Of a stretch of DNA of 64,000 nt, positions 50,184-57,697 are shown one piece after another. Under the pieces are notes generated by a model that was given only the letters and a program-made list of their open reading frames with translations, ran no database searches and was not told where the DNA came from. Made by a program: the position numbers and the translations under genes. Numbering within the stretch: position 1 is the first letter of the stretch; the number at the start of each line of letters is the position of its first letter. Source of the stretch: Ancylobacter sp. Lp-2 (GTDB lineage Bacteria; Pseudomonadota; Alphaproteobacteria; Rhizobiales; Xanthobacteraceae); NCBI RefSeq assembly GCF_020523795.1, contig NZ_JAJALI010000001.1, positions 868,001 to 932,000 on the forward strand, read 5' to 3'.

Positions 50184-50447
50184 TTAGCGGGCCGGCGAGA
50201 TTTCGTCCGAATCCCGCCACTTCCGTCGCAACCTGTCGAAGTTCGGAAACACGACCTCGTAGCGGTCAGGGCGATCAGCGAATTCTGACCGTCCAGTGAT
50301 CGTACAAATCTGCATCGCCCCGCGATGGATGATCGCGACACGATCGCCGATCTCGAACCGCCACGCCTTTAACGGCGGCGGCCGATCGACCAGACGCCGA
50401 CGGGCTTCGCGTGCCCAGGTTGGGTCACCAAGGCTGAAGGCGGTCAT
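50184..50447 (-). CDS. Small protein, third gene of the tRNA-proximal operon
   Basis: An 87-residue protein with a beta-rich centre (FEIGDRVAIIHRGAMQICTITGR) that could be a small SH3-like or KOW-like barrel, and a basic C-terminus. Not recognised. ATG overlaps the previous gene stop (ATGA) and has GGAGG ahead. Probably island-encoded. Confidence 0.75.
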   Translation of the reverse strand: MTAFSLGDPTWAREARRRLVDRPPPLKAWRFEIGDRVAIIHRGAMQICTITGRSEFADRPDRYEVVFPNFDRLRRKWRDSDEISPAR

Positions 50448-50842
50448 GCGGACCTCCCGGTTAGACGTTTGACCGGCCCAAGGCACTTGTGGATCGCAGT
50501 CACTCGCTCGAGTCGGACGGACACAGTTCGATCAGTGCCGAGGACGTCACAGACGACCGCAGCGTCGACATCGCTCCCTGCAGTCATGCGGTGGTCTGGC
50601 AGAGCCTGCCAGTCCTCGGGGAGGATGTCTGTGACGAGCCTGATCAACACCGGATCGCGTCCCTTAATGTAGAGAATCGCCGCGTCGCCACCGTTGGGCT
50701 GATCTAGCTGCGTGAACGCCAGCGGGGTGCCTGGCTCCCAGCCCTCCACCGCGCAAGGCGAGTTCAGGAGCATGCAATAGAGAAGCGGGAACGCGTCAGG
50801 ATTGACAACTTTCACGCCAGGAGTGGCGGATTGCATGTTCAT
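50444..50842 (-). CDS. Hypothetical protein, second gene of the tRNA-proximal operon
   Basis: A 132-residue soluble protein (PDAFPLLYCMLLNSPC near the start, then GGDAAILYIKGRDPVLIRLV). No recognised domain. Coupled on both sides by ATGA overlaps, which supports it being a real gene. Confidence 0.75.
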   Translation of the reverse strand: MNMQSATPGVKVVNPDAFPLLYCMLLNSPCAVEGWEPGTPLAFTQLDQPNGGDAAILYIKGRDPVLIRLVTDILPEDWQALPDHRMTAGSDVDAAVVCDVLGTDRTVSVRLERVTAIHKCLGPVKRLTGRSA

Positions 50843-51366
50843 CGCGTGATCTCCACCAGCATCGGCACCCCGTTGACGATGCCGCGCAACCGGGTGAGGC
50901 CCTCGCGGGAGGGCGGCCGCTTCGGGTGCATCGTCACCCGGGGCCAGTGTACGGCCCTGAATGACTGGCCAGTCATGTCCGCCAGCTGCTGCAGCGCGGC
51001 GTTGCTTGCTTCGTGCCGCTCGACGCGTGTGTCGCTCATCATCTGGGAAAACACGAACTCGTCGCGCAACAGGTGAAGGGCATCCGGATCGGCCGCCATG
51101 TCATCTTCGGCGTCGTGCGGTTCGTCATTGATGTCGCCGCCGCCATGGTCGTCTGGCTCTGCCGTCCCGGATGCATCTAGCGTGCACCAGGCAAGGGCAT
51201 GCTCCTGATTGACGCCCAGCGTCCAGCCGAGTTCTTGCTCGGCGTCAGTGTCGGCCTCTAGGGCGTCCAGGGCCTCTATGGCGCGCTCGATGATCTGGGT
51301 TAGGTCGCGGCGCAAGGTTGCGCGGTCGGCAGGCGGGCAATGCCCGTAGTCGGGATCGAGGTGCAT
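50839..51366 (-). CDS. Hypothetical acidic protein, first gene of the tRNA-proximal operon
   Basis: A 175-residue, acidic protein. N-terminal part (ERAIEALDALEADTD, ELGW) resembles a common family of small proteins next to integrases in alphaproteobacterial prophages; the C-terminus has a helical segment and a short basic tail. The chosen ATG lies just after a strong three-tier stem-loop (51378-51451) that covers the ribosome site; a longer frame upstream is open but looks non-coding. Couples with the next gene through ATGA. Confidence 0.7.
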   Translation of the reverse strand: MHLDPDYGHCPPADRATLRRDLTQIIERAIEALDALEADTDAEQELGWTLGVNQEHALAWCTLDASGTAEPDDHGGGDINDEPHDAEDDMAADPDALHLLRDEFVFSQMMSDTRVERHEASNAALQQLADMTGQSFRAVHWPRVTMHPKRPPSREGLTRLRGIVNGVPMLVEITR

Positions 51367-51377
51367 GGGGGTTTGGC

Positions 51378-51451
51378 TCTTCGGTATCGGCTGTTCAAGG
51401 CCGTGCCTGGTGACAGACCAGGCAGCCGGGAGTTGAACACCTGCCGAAGAG
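51378..51451 (-). promoter_or_regulatory. Three-tier nested stem-loop in the operon leader
   Basis: Three nested pairs of arms: CTCTTCGG/CCGAAGAG (51378-51385, 51444-51451), TGTTCAA/TTGAACA (51392-51398, 51433-51439), TGCCTGGT/ACCAGGCA (51404-51411, 51417-51424) around a five-base loop GACAG. In the leftward RNA the last arm, CCGAAGAG, contains the AGAG that would be the ribosome site about 12 bases ahead of the start. Could be a regulatory leader or structured RNA. The remainder of 51452-51730 holds no clear gene; a second hairpin (GGTCCGGG region with CCCACGGACC) lies near 51618-51648. Confidence 0.65.
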
Positions 51452-51730
51452 ACAGGCCGTTGCGCTTTTAAGGTATTACCCTCTGGACATAGCGCACCGC
51501 TCCCGGCCATACTGATGGCCAGGTTCGGTCGCCCGCCAAGGCGCCGCATGCGTCCAGCCTCCGCCAAGAGGCTTCGCGCTTCAGCTACTCACCGTCGCCA
51601 AACGTGAGTGGCCATATCTTCGGTCCGGGTGTTCAAGCCCACGGACACCTTCGCCCCGATTCCGAGAATCTGCAAGTGTCCCCTCGCGGGGGCAACAACG
51701 TGCTGGTGCTTACGGGCACACGGAGAGGGC

Positions 51731-52870
51731 CTAGTTCATATTTGGATCGCCCTCTGACTTGTTCGCCGCCATTCGCTCGTGAAACGCACGCGCGAGCCGC
51801 CGCTGATTGGCAGAGCGGGTGTAGCGGTCGACCTCCTTAGCGTTCCTATGTCCCGTGAATGCCATGATCTCACGATCGGTAGCGCCAAGCTCCGCGAGAT
51901 GCGCTGAAAAGTATTTGCGCAGACCGTGCGCGGAGCGGCCTTCTAAGCCGGCCTTCTTGCACCAGATCCGGAATTGATTGCCGAACGAGTTGGCGCTCGG
52001 AAATGGGCGCCCGTGATCATTCACCAGGAACGTCTTGCGTTCGTTTGGGACCCCGGCCAGCGCCGCTAACAGCTCAGCGCCAATCGGGAGAGTTAGCGTT
52101 ACCGGCTTTCGCTGCCGATTTTTCCATTGGGTGAAGGTAATGCTGTCGTCATGCACCATGTCGGCGCCCAGCCTGTGGACGTCGGAGATCCGCTGGCCAA
52201 ACTCGAGAAACAACAGCAAGGCGAGGTGAGCCATGGTGCCGGGCGGGTGGGTTCTGCGGAAGCGGGAAACATCCCAGTCAGTCCAAGCCGGTATGCCATC
52301 GGGCCGCATGGGGGGCAGATATCGAACGTCTCGCGCTGGGTTTGATTGCAGACTTCCGTGCACTTGAGCGTCGACACCATAGGCAAAGACTTGGCGCAGC
52401 GCTTTTAGGCGACTGTTCGCCGCGGAGGGCGTCGGACTGCCATCGGCGCCGGTCGCCTTCCGGTCTCGGAGAGCGCGAACCGCCTTGCCGGTGAATTTGG
52501 CAAGCGAAACGGATGAATATGTACCCCTCCGCTCATCGCCACCAGGGACACTCTCTGCCAGGATCGAATCTACAATTTGCCGACGGACTCGCTGCGTCCT
52601 CGCGTCAAGGCGCCTGAATTCGGCCGAGCCGTAATACTGCACGACCAGCCAACCGAAGGTGCCCACGGACTCGCATTTGCGGTCGACTGGCTCTAGCGTA
52701 GGGGTACCCTGAAGCAGCTGACAATAGTGCGCGTTGAACGCTTCGGAGTGGGGCGGATCAGTCATCCGCACCTTCGCGCGTCCGCGGCGACGGAAGTAGA
52801 CGTAGACCTTGCCGGTCTTCCTATCCACCTCCTCGCTTACGTATTTCGGCAGGGTGCTGCGCTTGGCCAT
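51731..52870 (-). CDS. Tyrosine recombinase / integrase
   Basis: A 379-residue site-specific recombinase. The catalytic residues are visible: R227 (EFGQRISDVH), K250, H315-x-x-R318 (HGLRKY), H341 (TGHRN) and nucleophile Y350 (EVDRYT). The N-terminal arm-binding domain is about 1-75. ATG behind GGAG chosen; an upstream in-frame ATG at 52882 is possible. It points at tRNA-Leu and presumably integrates the island there. Confidence 0.93.
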   Translation of the reverse strand: MAKRSTLPKYVSEEVDRKTGKVYVYFRRRGRAKVRMTDPPHSEAFNAHYCQLLQGTPTLEPVDRKCESVGTFGWLVVQYYGSAEFRRLDARTQRVRRQIVDSILAESVPGGDERRGTYSSVSLAKFTGKAVRALRDRKATGADGSPTPSAANSRLKALRQVFAYGVDAQVHGSLQSNPARDVRYLPPMRPDGIPAWTDWDVSRFRRTHPPGTMAHLALLLFLEFGQRISDVHRLGADMVHDDSITFTQWKNRQRKPVTLTLPIGAELLAALAGVPNERKTFLVNDHGRPFPSANSFGNQFRIWCKKAGLEGRSAHGLRKYFSAHLAELGATDREIMAFTGHRNAKEVDRYTRSANQRRLARAFHERMAANKSEGDPNMN

Positions 52871-52949
52871 GGGGAGCTCCATCAACCGCCGCAGCATCAT
52901 TGTTCACAACGAGTGCGCAGCCAAGCAAGTCCCACCAGAGCGCCACCCC

Positions 52950-53291
52950 ATGCCCTTAAAACCCGCCGTCACGTACACCCCTGAAGAAGTCGAAAAGACC
53001 AGGCTCGAGCAGTTGACTGCTGCCGCCGAGGAGCGTGAGACCACACCGGAGGAGCTCGCTGCGGATTTCGCGCCGGGCACATTTGGCTGCCACGAAGCGC
53101 TGCAGATGGCGTCGGTGTTCAATGACTCGGTAGAACGGCACCTGGCCGAGCATCCGTCGATCCTGACGAACCCGGAATGGTATGCCCTCGCCCATGAGGC
53201 CGGGCTGGCGCTGTGGAATTTGTACCAGGCGATCGGCGGGGAGCACCTGCGGGGAGATGGGGACGGACAGGCGGAGGAGTCTGCGCCGTAG
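52950..53291 (+). CDS. Hypothetical soluble protein
   Basis: A 113-residue protein rich in Glu and Ala, mostly helical (EEVEKTRLEQLTAAAEERE, NDSVERHLAEHPSIL, WYALAHEAGLALWNLYQAIGG). No recognised domain. Divergent from the integrase gene with 79 bases between, so its promoter is probably shared. Ribosome site unclear; the open frame extends upstream inside the integrase. Confidence 0.55.
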   Translation: MPLKPAVTYTPEEVEKTRLEQLTAAAEERETTPEELAADFAPGTFGCHEALQMASVFNDSVERHLAEHPSILTNPEWYALAHEAGLALWNLYQAIGGEHLRGDGDGQAEESAP

Positions 53292-53319
53292 GGAGGTGCT
53301 CCAGACGGAGGACAGAGTA

Positions 53320-53865
53320 ATGCATGACGAGGATGAGGTAGGTAGAGGCTTTTTTAGAACCCCAGCCGGGAAGCACATAGCCTACGCTAAGCGGCATCTT
53401 GAGGGCGCCCTCACGCTGACCGAGGCAATGCACGACAAGGGGCGAATACTGTACCTGCCCGCCCTACATCTTGCCGGCCACGGGCTGGAGCTTATGCTCA
53501 AGGCGGCCATTTTGTTCAATGGCGGCACCATCAATACCGGTCACGGTGGTCACGACATCGAACAGATGTGGAAACGGCAAGAGGCCGAGCCGGTTAGGAG
53601 TCATGTCCGAATCAACGCCAACATCGCCCACTCAATTGAGTTGGAGGCTGACCGCTATTGCGGCATCGAGGGCATCGAAGACACGGCGCTGTTAGCCGAA
53701 GAGTACGTCCTTGCGCTCGGCAGGCTTCATGCGCTGGCCAAGAAATATCCGCTTCGATATCCAATGGACGAAGCCGTGGAGGCGCCCAGAGCTCCACTGC
53801 TCGTTCAGGCGCTCTGGCGAACATCAGATGATTTCGTCAAGCGCTGGGATGACTTTCGGGCGTAG
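53320..53865 (+). CDS. HEPN-like protein
   Basis: A 181-residue helical protein. The segment LPALHLAGHGLELMLKAAIL has the hydrophobic/HxxExxLK pattern of HEPN domains, which occur in RNases and antiviral systems, while the RxxxxH catalytic motif was not seen, so it may be a non-catalytic HEPN or a distant relative. GGAGGACAG precedes the ATG. Encoded alone, no MNT nucleotidyltransferase partner. Confidence 0.6.
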   Translation: MHDEDEVGRGFFRTPAGKHIAYAKRHLEGALTLTEAMHDKGRILYLPALHLAGHGLELMLKAAILFNGGTINTGHGGHDIEQMWKRQEAEPVRSHVRINANIAHSIELEADRYCGIEGIEDTALLAEEYVLALGRLHALAKKYPLRYPMDEAVEAPRAPLLVQALWRTSDDFVKRWDDFRA

Positions 53866-53901
53866 AGGGCGACCGTCAGCGCCAAGCACCGCAAGAAATG
53901 G

Positions 53902-54093
53902 ATGGTGCTCATGGGCATCATCGACGAAGACGGTGAGGTCGTTCAATCTGGTCAACTTGACCAGATTGAAAGCAAGCGTAAGGACGGGAGGGGGCACCGC
54001 CACGAAGGCGGCCTATCCCTTGCTGTCCGCACGATGCCCATTCCCAGCCGGTTGCAGCCATGGCAGGCTGCTACCGTTGAGGTGGGGGAGTGA
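53902..54093 (+). CDS. Small hypothetical protein
   Basis: A 63-residue protein, likely beta-rich. Its stop is directly followed by the ATG of the next gene, suggesting one transcript. A 29-bp perfect palindrome lies inside it (53942-53970). The frame starts ahead with an Arg/Lys stretch, so the true start may be earlier. Not recognised. Confidence 0.45.
   Translation: MVLMGIIDEDGEVVQSGQLDQIESKRKDGRGHRHEGGLSLAVRTMPIPSRLQPWQAATVEVGE
53942..53970. repeat. 29-bp perfect palindrome in the small gene
   Basis: TTCAATCTGGTCAA, one central C, then TTGACCAGATTGAA: 14-bp arms without mismatch. Such a site fits a dimeric DNA-binding protein or a hairpin; its coding frame is QSGQLDQIE, so it also costs no odd residues. 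Confidence 0.8.
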
Positions 54094-54573
54094 ATGAAGA
54101 TCGATCCGGAAATTCGACTTAAGAAGCTAAAGGACTGTCAGCAAGGAGAAATAGTGCGCCTAAGAAACGGCGCCAATATTGCCCTTGTCATTGAGAACGA
54201 TCCTGTCCAGTCGACAATCGCCGTACTGAGCCCGAGCATGGCGCTCCGACACGTCCAGCTGTCCATAAATTGCATAAGTTTTGGCTCATCGTGGGTTCTA
54301 GAGCCAACAATTGATGAGAACACACGACCTCAGAACACGAAATACACGGAAACAGCCGGCTCCATTCAGATAACAGATGAGGGGCCGATTCTGGTTCTAC
54401 AGAATCCAAATGGGTGGGCACCTGCAGGTGTAAACCTCGACGACTACAAGATCATATCCACCATTGGGCAGAACACCGCCCCCATACTCCAGTGGCGTCT
54501 TTGGCTATCTGAGGCTAGTCGCGACCGCGGTGAGCCGCCATTCTTCGAATTCGCACACCAGCCTGCCGATTGA
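54094..54573 (+). CDS. Hypothetical soluble protein with lower GC
   Basis: A 159-residue protein (MKIDPEIRLKKLKDCQQGEIVRL onward, of which the first 20 residues identify it). Codon use is visibly less GC-rich than in the chromosome, a sign of transfer. Beta-rich, no recognised domain. Ends at a hairpin that begins in its stop codon. Confidence 0.65.
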   Translation: MKIDPEIRLKKLKDCQQGEIVRLRNGANIALVIENDPVQSTIAVLSPSMALRHVQLSINCISFGSSWVLEPTIDENTRPQNTKYTETAGSIQITDEGPILVLQNPNGWAPAGVNLDDYKIISTIGQNTAPILQWRLWLSEASRDRGEPPFFEFAHQPAD

Positions 54574-54602
54574 TGCTTGCCGCCATTTTGGCGGCAAGCA
54601 TC
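54572..54602. terminator. Perfect 13-bp hairpin after the low-GC gene
   Basis: GATGCTTGCCGCC, loop ATTTT, GGCGGCAAGCATC: perfect 13-bp arms. No U-run follows. It may stop the upstream genes and the convergent 53-residue gene. Confidence 0.6.
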
Positions 54603-54775
54603 CTCCCTCACACCCCAAACACCCTTCCGACCAAGCTGCGCTTCTGCGCCTCCGGCACGACGCCGACGGGCCGCAGCCCGTCGATGCAGCTCTGCCCGTG
54701 GGCTATATGCCGCCTCTGCGCGGACGGCTGCTGATAGGCGACGCAACGCCGGATTCCGGCGTTGCTCGCTCTGGG

Positions 54776-54937
54776 CTAGTCGCACTTGAACTCGCGCACC
54801 TTCTCGTCAGCGATGATCCGCCGCCGCAAATCGGATGCCTTATCGCGATCGTGCAGGCAGGTGCCCTGCCGTTTCCAAGGTTTACAAAGAAGGCACCCGG
54901 CCCGCGTGGATTTCGGGCGTTTCCGCTTGTGGTGCAT
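54776..54937 (-). CDS. Short basic Cys-containing protein, 53 residues
   Basis: Reads MHHKRKRPKSTRAGCLLCKP then WKRQGTCLHDRDKASDLRRR and ends EFKCD. A perfect GGAGGG ribosome site lies six bases ahead. The opening, with HKRKRPK and GCLLCKP, matches a known type of tiny protein common in bacteria, unknown function; the CxxC and another Cys suggest metal binding. Below usual ORF length cut-offs and missed by long-frame searches; competing frames on the other strand have no ribosome site. Confidence 0.8.
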   Translation of the reverse strand: MHHKRKRPKSTRAGCLLCKPWKRQGTCLHDRDKASDLRRRIIADEKVREFKCD

Positions 54938-55247
54938 GTGACCCTCCGACAATCGCCGGTGCGCCCCTATGGCGCACGGACGTCTTCGGAGGGTGGGTGT
55001 GGTGGATTACCATGGCAGGGAGGATAGCTGGTGGCCTAGCGGGTGGCTACGTCACGGGCGATCGGCTGGTCGATGGGGAGGCGGAGGAGGCTGCGCCGAT
55101 GAAGCGCTGCACGCCGAGACCGAGAACGGCGCGAACCCTCAATCCCCGACCGCTTCACCAAGGCCACGGCCAAGGCTACAGGCAGATCGCTACGCTGATC
55201 TGATCATGCCAATTGGCATGATCAGACGCAAGCGCCCCCGGCACCAA
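54938..55247. other. Gene-poor stretch with a 26-bp perfect palindrome
   Basis: No supported gene. Reading frames exist but have weak starts and composition unlike the neighbours. At 55200-55225 there is a perfect palindrome without spacer, arms CTGATCATGCCAA and TTGGCATGATCAG. This lies just before the 3' end of the next gene, so it may also be its terminator or an operator. Confidence 0.6.
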
Positions 55248-55562
55248 CTACTGATTGACGGGCTGCCGACCGCCTGTCCGTCGTTCCTTGAATCCATTTG
55301 CAACGGTTGCAAATAGTTTTTCGCGTCTGTCTTGCGGTAAATCCAGCCCGGCTAGCGAGGATCGAACCGACTCCCAGAACATATCCTCTCGAGGGGTGTC
55401 GGGTGGCGTGCCCTCTCGTGTGGACCCAAGATAAGCAACCACATGGTGCCGCGGCGTGCCCTCCTCGTCGCGGCGGCTTTCAACAAGCTTGCAAATCAGG
55501 AGATCCCCCAGGCCGCCAGCCAAACGGGCATTGCGCTTCCTGCGATACCACTTTACAAACAT
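55248..55562 (-). CDS. Hypothetical basic protein
   Basis: A 104-residue protein. N-terminal half basic (KWYRRKRNARLA), then ICKLVESRRDEEGTPRHHVVAYLGS, a beta-strand pattern resembling the first domain of some IS1634-type transposases and related short proteins; the C-terminal half is helical. No transposase core follows. Not assigned. Divergent promoter region contains inverted repeats. Confidence 0.6.
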   Translation of the reverse strand: MFVKWYRRKRNARLAGGLGDLLICKLVESRRDEEGTPRHHVVAYLGSTREGTPPDTPREDMFWESVRSSLAGLDLPQDRREKLFATVANGFKERRTGGRQPVNQ

Positions 55563-55563
55563 T

Positions 55564-55651
55564 GTAGTGCTCCACAAAATGCGCACATGTTTCGTTATTG
55601 TGGGGCACTACGTCAAGCGGCCTGGTTACGAACTTCCCACGGTGGGAAGTT
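55564..55651. repeat. Inverted repeats ahead of the basic protein gene
   Basis: GTAGTGCTCCACAA (55564-55577) and TTGTGGGGCACTAC (55598-55611) match as inverted arms in 13 of 14 positions; AACTTCCCAC, one base, GTGGGAAGTT (55631-55651) is perfect. They sit at the start of the leftward gene and could be operators. The following 55652-55853 shows no supported gene. Confidence 0.65.
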
Positions 55652-55853
55652 TGGCCCCCACCGCCCTCCACGCCCTTGCCGCACCCTCCACCCCAGAGCC
55701 GGTGCGCGAAGCGGTGCTGGGGCGGGCGGCGGGCTCCCAGCGTCGTGGAGGCGGCCGGCCGGACGCGGTATGGTCAGCGGGTCCGGCCATCGGATTTCTG
55801 GACGGCGTGACGCTCCCCCTCACCGCAACCCCGGTGTTACGAGCGCAGGCCTA

Positions 55854-55889
55854 GGCCGGGCGTTACTAGCCCCTTAGTAGCGCCCGGCC
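55854..55889. terminator. Long GC-rich stem-loop
   Basis: GGCCGGGCGTTACTA and TAGTAGCGCCCGGCC form a 15-bp stem (one wobble) with a six-base loop GCCCCT. No T-run. It separates the preceding gene-poor stretch from the gene at 55970 and may be a terminator. Confidence 0.55.
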
Positions 55890-55969
55890 GCACATCCTTC
55901 GGCGCGCCAGCACCCTTGACGTTGGTTGCATCCATGGCAGGATGCCACCTAGAGGACTCGGGGCGGGTC

Positions 55970-56218
55970 ATGTCGGATATCAACGAAACCGTGTCGGATC
56001 TCGAGCTAGCCCTTGAGGATCTATCTGCTGCCCTTGCCATGGTAAGACGCTCTCCGGATCGAAAAGAGCGTGCTACGATGCTCCGGCTCAGCGAGCACCA
56101 CTGGCGGCAGGTGCTGGCGGCTCATCGCAAGCTGCTGAGGCTGACGAAGAACACCTCGAGCGTCACACGGCAGGCTGTTCGGCGCTCAGGCCAACAATCT
56201 CCTAGCGCGGCGCCATAG
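55970..56218 (+). CDS. Small helical protein
   Basis: An 82-residue protein, helical, with a likely coiled coil (SDLELALEDLSAALAMVRR) and a basic C-terminus. GGGCGGGTC ahead is a weak ribosome site. No recognised family. Frame open earlier, but this start is the most natural. Confidence 0.55.
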   Translation: MSDINETVSDLELALEDLSAALAMVRRSPDRKERATMLRLSEHHWRQVLAAHRKLLRLTKNTSSVTRQAVRRSGQQSPSAAP

Positions 56219-56595
56219 GGCGGGGCAGCCAACGTCGTATCCGTGGTCGGGTGCAGCCTGAATGTAAGCGAAGGCCGCCCCACCACCGTTACGGCTTCTT
56301 CATTCTACGGCAACCTTACGGCATGCTCGACATATGTAGTTTCCGGCCGCTTGCCGTGAGGCATGCTGCGGACATCCGTGTCTGTGGAGGTGGAGCGCAT
56401 CGTGGGGAGACGGTGCGCTCCATCTTGCCCGGCGGCCCCACCGACCTATTGACTGCCGCCCCGATCTCCAGCATCGTCCTCGTGCCGGTGAAGCCCTCTG
56501 CATGAGGGCGGAGGTGACGTGCCCGCCGCGGACCTGACTGTTCCGCCCCGGCTCGCAGCGCATCGAAGTCATCCCCTCATAAATGGAGAGTGACC
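56219..56595. other. Intergenic stretch, no supported gene
   Basis: Reading frames on both strands are present but without convincing starts. A hairpin GGAGCGCA...TGCGCTCC lies near 56391-56420. On the minus strand a short frame reads HGCPQHASRQAAGNYICRAC, resembling a zinc-ribbon fragment; no start was found. Confidence 0.5.
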
Positions 56596-56808
56596 ATGCG
56601 CATTTGCAACTCGGAGTCCGCCATCCGCCACCGCCTCAACAAGGCCGGCTATCATCTGCAGAAGGCGCCCGCGCGCCATTGGACCCGCGCCGTATACGGG
56701 CCGGGCTACATGGTGACGGACGATCGTAATGTGGCCGTACTGGGCGCCGTTCAGCGGCCTTATGAGGCGACGCTGGAAGATATAAGGGCATTCGCCGAGC
56801 GAGTGTGA
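56596..56808 (+). CDS. Small hypothetical protein
   Basis: A 70-residue basic-then-neutral protein (RHRLNKAGYHLQKAP, GYMVTDDRNVAVLG). The ATG is preceded by GGAGAG; a GTG six bases ahead is possible. It resembles generic small prophage proteins, no function known. Confidence 0.6.
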   Translation: MRICNSESAIRHRLNKAGYHLQKAPARHWTRAVYGPGYMVTDDRNVAVLGAVQRPYEATLEDIRAFAERV

Positions 56809-56844
56809 GGCAGAGCGCCAGGAGCTACGGTGCGGCTCCTGGCG

Positions 56845-57363
56845 CTATATGCCGAGCCTTAGCTCACGCATCCGAATGCGCGCCACTTCACTCGATACGT
56901 CGAACAGGCGAGACATTCCCGCATAGTCCTTTGTGCCCGCACTAAAGGCCGCTCGAACCAGCGGAGCCGGCATCAAAATTGTGGCAGCGTAGCTGTTAGC
57001 CTGCCGCTCAATGTCGTCACTCCTGTCGCTGCGATACATTGCATCGTCAACGATGCCGTCACCGATCAAGCTACGATGAAGCACAAAATGAGCGATCTCA
57101 TGAGCTAACGTAAATCGCTGACGAGTCGATGAGTGCCGTCCATTGATACTGACGGTATAGCTATCACCATTGAACCACGGCGCCTCAATCTTTCCCGATA
57201 CATTGTCGGGGAGATCAGATGCCACGCGCACATAAAGACCCAGTGCCTTGGCGATCGCAAAGACGTCGACAGGAGGGGTAAGTTGATGCCTACTGATGAC
57301 CTCCATCGCCGTCAGATGGCGATCGTCACCCGCCGTCCCTGGCTGCGCCGTGTGCATATTCAT
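56845..57363 (-). CDS. ImmA/IrrE-family metallopeptidase
   Basis: A 172-residue zinc peptidase domain: HEIAH at 88-92 (FTLAHEIAHFVLHRS) and a likely third ligand Glu near E119 (DDIERQANSYAATILMP). ImmA-type proteases cleave phage or mobile-element repressors. Here there is no N-terminal or adjacent helix-turn-helix gene; instead the gene before it, overlapping by 38 bases, is a small membrane protein with a coiled coil. Confidence 0.88.
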   Translation of the reverse strand: MNMHTAQPGTAGDDRHLTAMEVISRHQLTPPVDVFAIAKALGLYVRVASDLPDNVSGKIEAPWFNGDSYTVSINGRHSSTRQRFTLAHEIAHFVLHRSLIGDGIVDDAMYRSDRSDDIERQANSYAATILMPAPLVRAAFSAGTKDYAGMSRLFDVSSEVARIRMRELRLGI

Positions 57364-57697
57364 CGCCGCCTCCCTGGCCGCCTTCCTGATCCAACGCCGT
57401 TCGAACCAATCGACCAGCTATCTCTTCTGCCGTTGCCTTTGCCACTTTTTCTGCGGCCTCCTTTGCCACAGACTTGGCAGTGTCATTGGCGATTTCTCTA
57501 ATATGAAAATATCCGAGAAAAGCGGCAACTCCGAGAAATATCGTTGTCGCCGCGAGGGTCACACCGAGCGCCGCCAAAGTGGCAGTCACAACGTCAATGC
57601 TCTTCCAACCATCCGGGTATGACGCAGTGCGCAGCACAACGTCAATCCCGAGCAGAGCTGCGATCGCGAGGAGCAGAACAAGGAAGGCCCAACGCAT
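57326..57697 (-). CDS. Small membrane protein with coiled coil, overlaps ImmA gene
   Basis: A 123-residue protein: two transmembrane helices (about 3-21 and 38-64, VTATLAALGVTLAATTIFLGVAAF), then a helix rich in Ala/Lys/Glu (about 66-97) and a short Gly-rich end. It could be a membrane-anchored partner of the peptidase. No recognised family. Start ATG at 57695-57697. Confidence 0.7.
   Translation of the reverse strand: MRWAFLVLLLAIAALLGIDVVLRTASYPDGWKSIDVVTATLAALGVTLAATTIFLGVAAFLGYFHIREIANDTAKSVAKEAAEKVAKATAEEIAGRLVRTALDQEGGQGGGDEYAHGAARDGG

Noticed and set aside
54464-55027. A 187-codon plus-strand frame
   Set aside because: It covers a hairpin and lies opposite the 53-residue gene, which has a perfect ribosome site and a known opening; this frame has none.
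55456-55877. Overlapping plus-strand frames of 132-144 codons
   Set aside because: They run through several inverted repeats, with Pro/Arg-rich composition and weak starts; the opposite strand has a better gene.
56300-56400. Possible zinc-ribbon micro-gene on the minus strand
   Set aside because: The Cys/His pattern is suggestive but no start codon with ribosome site was found in that frame.
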